Shown here piece by piece: positions 1 through 7,448 of a stretch of 13,292 nucleotides of DNA (position 1 is the stretch's first letter; each line of letters starts with the position of its first letter). The position numbers and the translations under genes were made by a program. The notes beneath the pieces are model-generated. The model searched no databases. It was not told where the DNA came from and was given only the letters and a program-made list of their open reading frames with translations. Source of the DNA: an uncultured Spongiibacteraceae bacterium (lineage in GTDB: Bacteria; Pseudomonadota; Gammaproteobacteria; Pseudomonadales; CAMLJR01); assembly GCA_946480345.1 (NCBI GenBank), contig CAMLJR010000074.1, forward strand, positions 1 through 13,292, read 5' to 3'.

Positions 1-1401
1 CAACGGCCAAGCGTGGTGATCGAGCAGCGCCGCGTGCATTGCAGTAATCGTGCGGAACTTGTGTCGGGACTGGCGTCATCGACCGCACAGGCGTTGTATC
101 CCGATCTGCTCGCGCTCGAACGCGATACCGCACGCGAAGCCGAATGGCTGCAGGGTTTGGCCGAATGGGCTTATCGTTTTACGCCGGCTGTGGTTATCGC
201 CGCCGATAATAGCCTGCTGCTCGAAATCGGCAGTTGTCGGAAACTGTATCGCGGCATAGACAATCTGTTAGATCAGTTGCGCAACGATTTACAGCGGCGC
301 CATCATCGCGCCGAACTTGGGTTGGCGCATACGCCAAAAGCGGCATGGCTGCTGGCACACAGCGCGCATCGCGTTGCACTCGATGGCGATCTGAGCACGC
401 TGCCGCTTAAAGAAGATCAGTTGATTAAAAACCAGTTGCGGCGGCAGATTACGGCGATTCCACTGTCGCTGCTCGCGATCGATCCGAAAATTCCGCAAGC
501 GCTGCAACAAGCCGGTATCGATACGCTCGGCGCGCTGCGGGCATTGCCGGTCGCGGCGCTCGGCAAACGTTTCGGTGAAGATTTTATTCGCCACATTCAG
601 CAATTGTGGGGGCATCATCCCGATCCGCAATTGTTTTTCACACCGGCGCCGCAGTTTCAACGCGGGCTGAATTTTATCGATGGTGTTCATCAACGCTCGA
701 TGTTGCTGTTTCCGATGAAACGTTTGTTGCAGGCACTCGATGATTATCTGCGTGCGCGGCAATTGCATTGTCATACCGTGCGCTGGCAATTGTTCGATGC
801 GCATGTGCTGCTGACGGAATTTTCGATCGAGCTGTCGCGCACGCAATCGGGCTGGCGCAATCTGCTGGAGTTGAGCCGGCTCAAACTCGAACTGCTGCCC
901 GCCGAAAAAAATTCTGCCGCGATATTCGGCATCGCACTGTATAGCGCGGATTTTTTTGCACATGCCCCGAACAACGATCAACTCTTTCCCGACGCCAGCA
1001 CGATTCGCAGCAGTGGCCATGCGTTGCTCGACAGGCTGGGCGCACGGCTCGGCAACGATGCGGTGCAGCAACTCGTCGTTCGCGAAATGCATTGGCCAGA
1101 ACAGGCACATGCATCGCAACCAATAGCTGACGAATCTAACGCTCCCGCTATGCCGCCACCCGGCGCGCGGCCGGTCTGGTTATTGCCGCAACCAAAATTG
1201 CTGCGCCAGAAAAACAGTAATGTGTTCTGGCAAGGTCCGCTGACATTACTGCGCGGCCCCGAGCGCATCGGCAATCACTGGTGGCAGCATGAAATCGGCG
1301 AACGCGATTACTACATCGCGCGCAATAATCACGGCAGCACATGCTGGATTTTCTGCGATCGCACGACGCGGCAATGGTTTTTGCACGGGCTATTCGCGTG
1401 A
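1..1401 (+). CDS. imuB: ImuB, catalytically inactive Y-family polymerase homologue (5' end missing)
   Basis: ImuB is the scaffold of the ImuA-ImuB-DnaE2 mutasome. It binds the beta clamp and recruits DnaE2 for SOS-induced translesion synthesis. The frame is open from base 1 to a TGA at 1399-1401, giving 466 visible residues, so the gene starts upstream; the GTG at 13 is internal. Numbering from base 1, residues about 30-120 match the Y-family palm. Where active Y-family enzymes carry their catalytic acids there is only NSLLLEIGS, as expected for a dead polymerase. The little-finger region follows (about 215-310). Q327-L328-F329 (NNDQLFPD) is a plausible clamp-binding motif. The C-terminus (GPERIGNHWW, then RDYYIARNN and QWFLHGLFA) is the typical ImuB tail. 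It lies 9 bp ahead of dnaE2, presumably in one operon. Any LexA box would be upstream of imuA, outside the window. Confidence 0.93.
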   Translation, partial: QRPSVVIEQRRVHCSNRAELVSGLASSTAQALYPDLLALERDTAREAEWLQGLAEWAYRFTPAVVIAADNSLLLEIGSCRKLYRGIDNLLDQLRNDLQRRHHRAELGLAHTPKAAWLLAHSAHRVALDGDLSTLPLKEDQLIKNQLRRQITAIPLSLLAIDPKIPQALQQAGIDTLGALRALPVAALGKRFGEDFIRHIQQLWGHHPDPQLFFTPAPQFQRGLNFIDGVHQRSMLLFPMKRLLQALDDYLRARQLHCHTVRWQLFDAHVLLTEFSIELSRTQSGWRNLLELSRLKLELLPAEKNSAAIFGIALYSADFFAHAPNNDQLFPDASTIRSSGHALLDRLGARLGNDAVQQLVVREMHWPEQAHASQPIADESNAPAMPPPGARPVWLLPQPKLLRQKNSNVFWQGPLTLLRGPERIGNHWWQHEIGERDYYIARNNHGSTCWIFCDRTTRQWFLHGLFA

Positions 1402-1410
1402 GCATTCGCC

Positions 1411-4400
1411 ATGTACGCCGAACTGCACTGCCTCACCAATTTCAGCTTTCTACGCGGCGCCTCGCATGCGCACGAATTGGTCGAGCGTGCGCATGCACTC
1501 GGCTATCGCGCCCTCGCCGTCACCGATGAATGCTCGCTCGCCGGTGTCGTCAAAGCGCACGTCGCGGCGAAAGCACAGAAATTCAAACTGATCATCGGAG
1601 CCGAATTTTTTTTACAGGAAAACCCCGAGGAAGAAACGCCACGCTGTCATGTGATCGCACTCGCGATGAATCGCACCGGTTACAGCGAATTATCGGCCTT
1701 GATTACGCTGGCACGGCGACGCGGCAGCAAAGGCAGTTACGTGCTGCATTTGCGCGAGCTAGAACACAACCTGCGCCACAATCTGTTGATCTGGAAGCCG
1801 GATCATCGTCACGATAACGAGCACATCACTGACGTTTTAAAAGCGGGTTTCGGTGACCGGTTATGGCTCGGTTACAGCCATTTATTGCGCGGCGATGAAG
1901 TCGAGCGTTTTGCGTATTATCGAAAACTCTCGCAGCAATTCGATATTCCGATCACCGCGTGCGGCGCCGTTGCGATGCATCACTGCGAGCGCAAAATCCT
2001 GCTCGATGCGCTGACGGCGATCCATCACAACACCAGCATCGAACAACTGGGTTACCGGCGCGATGGCAACAGCGAGCGCTATCTGCGCGATAGTGAAACG
2101 TTGCGCTCGCTATACCCCGCCGACCTGCTTTATCAAAGCACCGTCATCGCTGAGCAATGCCGATTCTCGCTCGACGAATTGCGCTACGAATATCCGCACG
2201 AAGTCGTACCGCCGACAATGACGTCGCAAGAGTATCTCTCGCATCAGGTGATGCTTGGCGCGCGAGAGCGTTGGCCCGATGGCGTGCCTGACGATATTCA
2301 GCAACGCATCGAAAAAGAACTCGCGCTGATTCGCAAAAAAAATTACGAATATTATTTTTTGACGGTTTACGACATCGTTAACTTCGCGCGCGGCGAACAT
2401 ATCTTGTGTCAGGGACGCGGCTCGGCGGCCAATTCGGTGGTGTGTTATTGCCTGCATATCACCGAGGTCTGTCCGCAGCAGACGCAATTATTGTTCGAGC
2501 GGTTTATTTCGGAGGAGCGCGACGAGCCGCCGGATATCGATGTCGATTTCGAACACGAGCGCCGCGAAGAAGTCATTCAATACATTTACAAGAAATACGG
2601 CCGCGAACGCGCAGCGCTAGCCGCCAGCGTCATTTGTTATCGCACGCGCAGCGCCATTCGCGACATAGGTAAAGCGTTAGGTTTCGATGTACTGCTGATC
2701 GATCAGCTCGCTAAATCATTGGCATGGTGGGATGACCGAAAGGAATTGCTCGAACGTTGCGGCGAAATCGGTCTGAATATCGATTCGCACATGGTTACGC
2801 TGTTTTTTTCTCTGGTGCAGCAACTGCGTCATTTTCCGCGCCATTTATCGCAGCATGTCGGCGGTTTCGTTATCAGTCAAAGTCCGATCAGCACATTGGT
2901 GCCGGTCGAGAATGCGGCGATGGTGGATCGCACGGTGATTCAATGGGACAAGCAGGATCTCGAAGCGGTCGGTCTGATGAAAATCGATGTGCTCGCGCTC
3001 GGCATGCTGACAGCGATTCGCAAGACGCTGGCATTGATCGCACCGCGCGGTGGGCCTGCGCGCATGCAGGAAATTCCACAAGGCGATAAACACACATACG
3101 ACATGCTGCAACGCGCCGATAGCGTCGGTGTGTTTCAAGTCGAATCACGCGCACAGATGACAATGCTGCCGCGCCTGAAGCCGAAGGAATATTACGATCT
3201 GGTGGTGCAGGTCGCGATTGTCAGGCCCGGTCCTATTCAGGGAAATATGGTGCATCCGTATTTACGCAGGCGCCAGGGCATCGAGCCAATTCCGGATATG
3301 CCGCCGATCATCTGGAATATCGTCAAACGCACGTATGGCGTGCCGATCTTTCAGGAACAAGTCATCAAGCTGGCAATGGATGCGGCCGGTTTCAGCGGTG
3401 GCGAAGCGGATCGGTTACGTCGCGCGATGGCGAGCTGGGGGCAGAATGGCGATTTATTGCAGTTCCGCGAAAAATTAATTAACGGCATGACGATGAACGG
3501 CCATTCCGCAGAGTTTGCGTTGGTATTGTTCGAGATGATGAAAGGCTTTGGCTCGTATGGATTTCCTGAATCGCACGCCGCCAGTTTTGCGTTGCTGGTG
3601 TATGTGTCCGCGTGGTTGAAGCAGCATTATCCCGCCGCTTTTTATTGCGGCTTGTTGAACAGTCAGCCAATGGGATTTTATTCATCGTCGCAATTGGTGC
3701 AGGACGCGCGCCGCCATGACATCGACGTGCGATCGATCGATATTCATCACAGCGCCTGGGAACATACGCTCGAATACGATACCGCTGGATCGTCACCGGC
3801 ATTGCGTTTGGGTTTTTGTCTGGTGAAAGGTTTCGGCAAAGAAGCCGCCGAACGTTTGATTAGCGCGCGGGCACACAAAGCGTTTACCGATATCGCCGAT
3901 TTACAGCAACGCGTGCGTCTCGCGCAAAATCATTTGCGCAGTTTGATTGCAGCCGATGCGTTGCAAGCGCTCAGCGGCCATCGTCATCAAAGCCATTGGC
4001 AGGCGCAGGCAATTATCGAGACCGCGCCGTTGATCGAAGACAACGATTATGACGATGCGGTGCAGCTGCCCGCGCCGAGCGAATTTCAAACCATCGCGGC
4101 CGATTATCAAAGCACCTCGTTGACGTTGAAGCGCCATCCATTGAGTTGGTTACGTGAGCGCTGCGATTTGATTCGTCAGTGCAAAACGCAGCGCGAACTG
4201 ATCGAGTTAAATCAGCATCGTTTTGTGCGGGTGGCGGGTATCGTTACTGGCCGTCAGCGACCCGGCACCGCGAGCGGCATCGTGTTTGTCACGCTCGAAG
4301 ACGAAACCGGCAATATCAATGTCGTGGTGCGCACCGATGTACAACAGCGTTGCCGTCATGCGTTATTGCAGGCGCAATTAATGCTGGTGAAGGGAATCGT

Positions 4401-4500
4401 CGAAAGCAGCGAGGGTATTACACATGTACTCGCCGGCGAACTGATCGATTGCTCGCATTACTTGAACGAGATCGAATTCAAATCGCGGGATTTTCACTAG
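1411..4500 (+). CDS. dnaE2: Error-prone DNA polymerase DnaE2 (ImuC), C-family alpha subunit
   Basis: This is the polymerase of the SOS mutasome, extending DNA across lesions with low fidelity. The 1029 residues match the usual DnaE2 length, so it looks complete. The PHP domain covers about residues 1-200 and opens AELHCLTNFSFLRG. The second metal-binding His of the usual HxH is Leu8 and the later motif reads TDECSL, so PHP exonuclease activity is probably lost. The palm and fingers contain GRGSAANS (335-342), the catalytic PDIDVDF (D375, D377, D379) and LMKIDVLAL with the third acidic residue D526. An OB-fold follows at about 935-1015 (RFVRVAGIVTGRQRPGTASG). The ATG at 1411 follows the imuB stop by 9 bp with only a weak GTGAG upstream, so translation may be coupled to imuB. 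Runs of eight T (1606-1613) and eight A (2335-2342) lie inside the frame. Confidence 0.97.
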   Translation: MYAELHCLTNFSFLRGASHAHELVERAHALGYRALAVTDECSLAGVVKAHVAAKAQKFKLIIGAEFFLQENPEEETPRCHVIALAMNRTGYSELSALITLARRRGSKGSYVLHLRELEHNLRHNLLIWKPDHRHDNEHITDVLKAGFGDRLWLGYSHLLRGDEVERFAYYRKLSQQFDIPITACGAVAMHHCERKILLDALTAIHHNTSIEQLGYRRDGNSERYLRDSETLRSLYPADLLYQSTVIAEQCRFSLDELRYEYPHEVVPPTMTSQEYLSHQVMLGARERWPDGVPDDIQQRIEKELALIRKKNYEYYFLTVYDIVNFARGEHILCQGRGSAANSVVCYCLHITEVCPQQTQLLFERFISEERDEPPDIDVDFEHERREEVIQYIYKKYGRERAALAASVICYRTRSAIRDIGKALGFDVLLIDQLAKSLAWWDDRKELLERCGEIGLNIDSHMVTLFFSLVQQLRHFPRHLSQHVGGFVISQSPISTLVPVENAAMVDRTVIQWDKQDLEAVGLMKIDVLALGMLTAIRKTLALIAPRGGPARMQEIPQGDKHTYDMLQRADSVGVFQVESRAQMTMLPRLKPKEYYDLVVQVAIVRPGPIQGNMVHPYLRRRQGIEPIPDMPPIIWNIVKRTYGVPIFQEQVIKLAMDAAGFSGGEADRLRRAMASWGQNGDLLQFREKLINGMTMNGHSAEFALVLFEMMKGFGSYGFPESHAASFALLVYVSAWLKQHYPAAFYCGLLNSQPMGFYSSSQLVQDARRHDIDVRSIDIHHSAWEHTLEYDTAGSSPALRLGFCLVKGFGKEAAERLISARAHKAFTDIADLQQRVRLAQNHLRSLIAADALQALSGHRHQSHWQAQAIIETAPLIEDNDYDDAVQLPAPSEFQTIAADYQSTSLTLKRHPLSWLRERCDLIRQCKTQRELIELNQHRFVRVAGIVTGRQRPGTASGIVFVTLEDETGNINVVVRTDVQQRCRHALLQAQLMLVKGIVESSEGITHVLAGELIDCSHYLNEIEFKSRDFH

Positions 4501-4517
4501 CAGTCACTTTCGTTCGA

Positions 4518-4545
4518 TTGACCCACGCAGGCAACCCAATATAAT
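4518..4545 (+). promoter_or_regulatory. Sigma70-like promoter for the zinc dehydrogenase
   Basis: A -35 box TTGACC (4518-4523) and a perfect -10 box TATAAT (4540-4545) are separated by 16 bp. A start site near 4552 would leave a 5' UTR of about 24 nt. That UTR carries the Shine-Dalgarno AAGAGGTG (4561-4568) ahead of the ATG at 4576. The promoter begins 17 bp after the dnaE2 stop, so the dehydrogenase need not share SOS control with the imu cassette. No terminator hairpin is visible between the dnaE2 stop and this promoter. Confidence 0.75.
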
Positions 4546-4575
4546 GCAGCCACATTAAATAAGAGGTGCCCTGCC

Positions 4576-5589
4576 ATGCAAGCCATTCGTATTCACGGTC
4601 CGTCCGATCTACGTTGCGATACGATCGATGAGCCGCATGTCGGTCCCAACGATGTGTTGATCAAAGTCGCCGCTGCGGGCATTTGCGGCAGCGATCTGAT
4701 GTACACAAAAGTCGGCGGCGTCAGCGCTCCGGTTAGCGAGCCGATTGGTTTAGGTCACGAGCTGGCCGGCTACATTCACAAAATCGGCGATAACGTTCGC
4801 GATTTGCAGTTAGGTATGCGGGTCATCGTTAATCCGATGGGCAGCGGTAACGCCATCGGCAACGGCATGGTCGATGGCGGCTTTGCGCCGTTTTTACGCG
4901 TCTGCAATGCCAGGCTTGGCGATAGCATTCACCCCATTCCGGATCATTTGAGCTTCGAAAACGCCGCACTGGCCGAACCGCTATCCGTGGCACTGCATGC
5001 AGTGAATCGCGCCGACGTCGATGAATCGACGAAAGCTGTCGTATTCGGCGCAGGACCGATCGGTCTTGGCATCGTTTCGTGGCTGCATCAGAAAGGTCTC
5101 AAGGATATTGTGGTGGTCGATATGTCAGACCAGCGTCTGCAACGCGCGAAAGCTCTCGGTGCGGCATTCACGATCAATCCGGTGCGGGACGATCTGAAAG
5201 AAAAGATTGGCGAGGCGCATGGCATCGGCCAGCATTTCGGCCAACCGTGCGTTAATACCAATGTATTTTTCGAAGCGGCAGGCGCACGCAACATTATTCC
5301 GGATGTGATTAATCTCGCCCGCTTCCATGCGAAGCTGGTCATCGTTGCGGTTTATCACGAAGCCGTTGCAGTCAATTTCCAGAGCGCTCTGGCCAAGGAA
5401 ATGACGTTCATCACATCGATGGCGTATCCGAACGAATTCCCCTCCGTGATTTCGATGTTGACCGATCCCAATTACGATCCGACGCCGATGATCAGCCATC
5501 GTTTTCCGTTCGATAAGTTTTTTGATGCATTTGCGATGGCGCAGGATCGGGAACACTCTGCGAAAGTTCTTGTGACATTTCCCGAATAG
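4576..5589 (+). CDS. Zinc-dependent medium-chain alcohol/polyol dehydrogenase (L-idonate/sorbitol dehydrogenase-like)
   Basis: This is a cytosolic NAD(P)-dependent medium-chain dehydrogenase that probably oxidises a polyol, sugar acid or other secondary alcohol; the substrate cannot be read from the sequence. Its 337 residues have the standard two-domain layout. In the catalytic GroES-like domain, C37 (AGICGSD) and H61-E62 (GLGHELAG) are the expected catalytic zinc ligands, and AEPLSVALHAV carries the conserved Glu of the sorbitol/idonate branch. The Rossmann fold has FGAGPIGLG (about 157-165). D182 at the end of the second strand (VVVDMSD) favours NAD. The four-Cys structural zinc lobe normally found near residues 90-115 is missing; instead the chain reads NPMGSGNAIGNGMVDGG. 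The start is supported by AAGAGGTG at 4561-4568 and the promoter at 4518-4545. It stands alone as a transcription unit and converges with the phosphoesterase block. Confidence 0.88.
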   Translation: MQAIRIHGPSDLRCDTIDEPHVGPNDVLIKVAAAGICGSDLMYTKVGGVSAPVSEPIGLGHELAGYIHKIGDNVRDLQLGMRVIVNPMGSGNAIGNGMVDGGFAPFLRVCNARLGDSIHPIPDHLSFENAALAEPLSVALHAVNRADVDESTKAVVFGAGPIGLGIVSWLHQKGLKDIVVVDMSDQRLQRAKALGAAFTINPVRDDLKEKIGEAHGIGQHFGQPCVNTNVFFEAAGARNIIPDVINLARFHAKLVIVAVYHEAVAVNFQSALAKEMTFITSMAYPNEFPSVISMLTDPNYDPTPMISHRFPFDKFFDAFAMAQDREHSAKVLVTFPE

Positions 5590-5616
5590 CCTGCAATACG
5601 CGCGAATCGTTCGCAC

Positions 5617-5653
5617 TGAAACGCATTTACCAAAAAAGAAATAATGCGTTTCA
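5617..5653. terminator. Inverted repeat between convergent genes, possible bidirectional terminator
   Basis: TGAAACGCATT (5617-5627) and AATGCGTTTCA (5643-5653) form a perfect 11-bp inverted repeat around a 15-nt A-rich loop. It lies between the stop of the dehydrogenase (5587-5589) and the stop of the convergent phosphoesterase (5651-5653), overlapping the latter. The position fits a shared terminator. Neither side has a proper U-tract after the stem, so intrinsic termination is uncertain. It may instead stabilise the 3' ends. Confidence 0.5.
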
Positions 5654-6463
5654 AGCGTTTGGTGCCAATGCGATCTCCGTGCGTAATTTCAGACGAAATT
5701 GCGCACTGAGAAAATCGAAGTTCCATTGTTCGACGCTGCACTCGCGGCGCTCGCCGATGGATTCATAGCGAATAATATTGACCGAATTCGGCACATCGCC
5801 GCGCACTCGCGACGATAACGCAGTACCCGCTTGCACCGCCCATACCGCGCGCGCGATCTCGTTATACGATTCGTGCAGCGGACGCACATACGGCAGATGA
5901 ATGTGGCCGCCGACAATCAGATCCGCTCCCGCCTGCGCCCATGCGCGAATCGCATCGCGATAACCGTGCAATAAATTACTCTGGTCGCTCTCTGTAACGA
6001 CATGAACCGGCTGGTGCGTCACAACGACTCGCAATTGCAAAGGGCTTGCGTGACGCAAACGCGCACTCACCGTTTCAAGTTGTTGTGCCGAAACCTCACC
6101 ATCGGTATGTCGCTGCGGCCGCGTGGTATTAACCCCAAGCACCAGCAAATCGGGCGATGAAAATTCCGGCTGTAAATTTTCGCCAAAGGCGTGGATGTAG
6201 TTCGCGTAAGGCGCGAATACCCGCAATGCGAGATTGAATAGCGGAATATCGTGGTTACCCGGAACGATCACCATCGGTGTCGCCAGTCCGGTGAGAAATT
6301 CATGCGCCGAACGAAACTGCGAACGTCGCGCGCGCTGCGTAATGTCGCCGGAAACAATCAACAGATCGGGCCGCTGCTCGGCATGTAATTGTCGTAACGC
6401 CGCGAGCACCGGCGGTTGCTCGGTGCCAAAATGCGTATCGGAAATCTGTAGAAGAACGCTCAT
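5651..6463 (-). CDS. Calcineurin-like metallophosphoesterase (CpdA-like class III phosphodiesterase family)
   Basis: A dinuclear-metal phosphoesterase of 270 residues, resembling the CpdA-type 3',5'-cyclic-nucleotide phosphodiesterases. The family also includes phospholipid and nucleotide-sugar hydrolases, so the substrate is open. The full metal site is visible: D9 and H11 (ISDTHFG), D40 (SGDITQ), N70-H71 (PGNHDIP), H150 (VVTHQPVH), and H187 with H189 (GGHIHLPY). No signal peptide or membrane segment is seen, so it should be cytosolic. The ATG (6461-6463) overlaps the TGA of the upstream lipid kinase as ATGA, which points to translational coupling and a shared pathway or regulation. Its own stop lies in the inverted repeat at 5617-5653. 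Confidence 0.88.
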   Translation of the reverse strand: MSVLLQISDTHFGTEQPPVLAALRQLHAEQRPDLLIVSGDITQRARRSQFRSAHEFLTGLATPMVIVPGNHDIPLFNLALRVFAPYANYIHAFGENLQPEFSSPDLLVLGVNTTRPQRHTDGEVSAQQLETVSARLRHASPLQLRVVVTHQPVHVVTESDQSNLLHGYRDAIRAWAQAGADLIVGGHIHLPYVRPLHESYNEIARAVWAVQAGTALSSRVRGDVPNSVNIIRYESIGERRECSVEQWNFDFLSAQFRLKLRTEIALAPNA

Positions 6464-7386
6464 GGTTGCGCGCTTGGCAGCAACAATTGCAACGGACGCG
6501 GCGTCAACGAAAATGTCAGCGGCGCTTCGAAATAACTGATTTCGCCATCGATAGCCACTTTGATTCGACGACGCAAATAGGTCGAACGAGGTAGCACCGT
6601 CAGACGCGTAAACGCGAAACTATCGATCTGCTCGGAAGCACCTAAATTGCCGAGTGCACCACGTAGCAATAAACCCAGCATTTTCGATTTGCTGGCAGGT
6701 TGCACCGCGATCGCAGCCAACTGGCCCGGCACTGCTTCCGCCTCGGCAATGCCGACCTGTTCGAGTTGCAATGCGTTATTGCCGACAAATAGCGTCGAGG
6801 TATACAGCGTTTTGATTTCCCCATCGCATTCGATCTGCAACGTCAACGCACGATGATCGCGAAGCAATGTGATAGCGCTCGCCGCAAATGCAACGATACG
6901 GCTGCGCCCGAATTGTTGTTTATAGGCCTCGCGCTCTTGCAGCAATTGCGGATATAACCCCAGACTTGCATTGACTAAAAATAGCTTTCCGTTCAGCTGC
7001 CCGACCTGTGTCGGTGTCGGTATCGATTGCAACAATGCATCGAGCGCTGCCGCGGTATCTTCCGGAATCTGATGCGTGCGACCGAAGTAATTGAATGTGC
7101 CTTGCGGCAACACACCAAATGGTCGATCAACCGCGTAGGCTTGCTGCGCGACGGCGTTTAGCGTGCCATCGCCGCCGGCTCCCACCACTGCACCGTTGAA
7201 TTCGCGCGCATTTCGCGCAGCCTTTTGCGCAAATTGTTGCAACTGCTGAGGCTGCTCGACCAGATACAGCTCATGACGACGACCGCTATCCGCGAGTTTC
7301 TCGCGTACCGTGGCAATAGCCTGTTGTGTATCGCCATGACCCGAGCCGGCATTCATAACCACGAATAACGGTAATTGCTCCTGCAT
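6460..7386 (-). CDS. Diacylglycerol-kinase-family lipid kinase (YegS/BmrU/DagK-like)
   Basis: An ATP-dependent kinase of the DAGK catalytic family, whose members phosphorylate diacylglycerol, phosphatidylglycerol or sphingoid lipids at the inner membrane face. Motifs seen from the chosen start: nucleotide-binding NAGSG (12-16), the family signature GAGGDGTLN (69-77), and PQGTFNYFGR (94-103), where Tyr follows the Asn that many homologues follow with Asp or His. The C-terminal half is the expected beta-sandwich, ending near the IDGEISYFEAP segment. An earlier in-frame TTG at 7398 exists, but GGAG at 7393-7396 sits 6 nt before the ATG at 7384-7386, so the ATG start (308 residues) is preferred. 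It overlaps the downstream phosphoesterase by 4 bp and follows the DUF748 gene after 61 bp containing a hairpin. The lipid substrate is unknown. Confidence 0.88.
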   Translation of the reverse strand: MQEQLPLFVVMNAGSGHGDTQQAIATVREKLADSGRRHELYLVEQPQQLQQFAQKAARNAREFNGAVVGAGGDGTLNAVAQQAYAVDRPFGVLPQGTFNYFGRTHQIPEDTAAALDALLQSIPTPTQVGQLNGKLFLVNASLGLYPQLLQEREAYKQQFGRSRIVAFAASAITLLRDHRALTLQIECDGEIKTLYTSTLFVGNNALQLEQVGIAEAEAVPGQLAAIAVQPASKSKMLGLLLRGALGNLGASEQIDSFAFTRLTVLPRSTYLRRRIKVAIDGEISYFEAPLTFSLTPRPLQLLLPSAQP

Positions 7387-7427
7387 GCAACACTCCAATT
7401 AGAGGCCAAAAATTCGTATTAGATTTA

Positions 7428-7448
7428 AGCGCCGAATAAATCGGCGCT
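7428..7448 (-). terminator. Hairpin between DUF748 gene and lipid kinase, possible partial terminator or processing site
   Basis: AGCGCCGA and TCGGCGCT form a perfect 8-bp stem around a 5-nt loop. The stem begins on the last base of the DUF748 stop codon (7448-7450). On the minus strand it is followed by TTAAATCTAATACGAATTTTT, which is T-rich but not a continuous U-tract. It could attenuate transcription into the lipid kinase gene, protect the DUF748 mRNA end, or both. I see no convincing separate promoter for the kinase in the remaining gap. Confidence 0.5.

Noticed and set aside
13..15. GTG at 13 as the imuB start
   Set aside because: The frame is open to base 1 and the conserved N-terminal palm of ImuB is missing, so the true start is outside the window.
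289..1119. 276-codon minus-strand ORF opposite imuB
   Set aside because: It lies wholly antisense to a clear coding gene, and its composition (rich in Arg, Gln, Cys) fits a shadow of GC-rich codons.
7396..7398. TTG start for the lipid kinase
   Set aside because: The TTG overlaps the GGAG Shine-Dalgarno that serves the ATG at 7384-7386.
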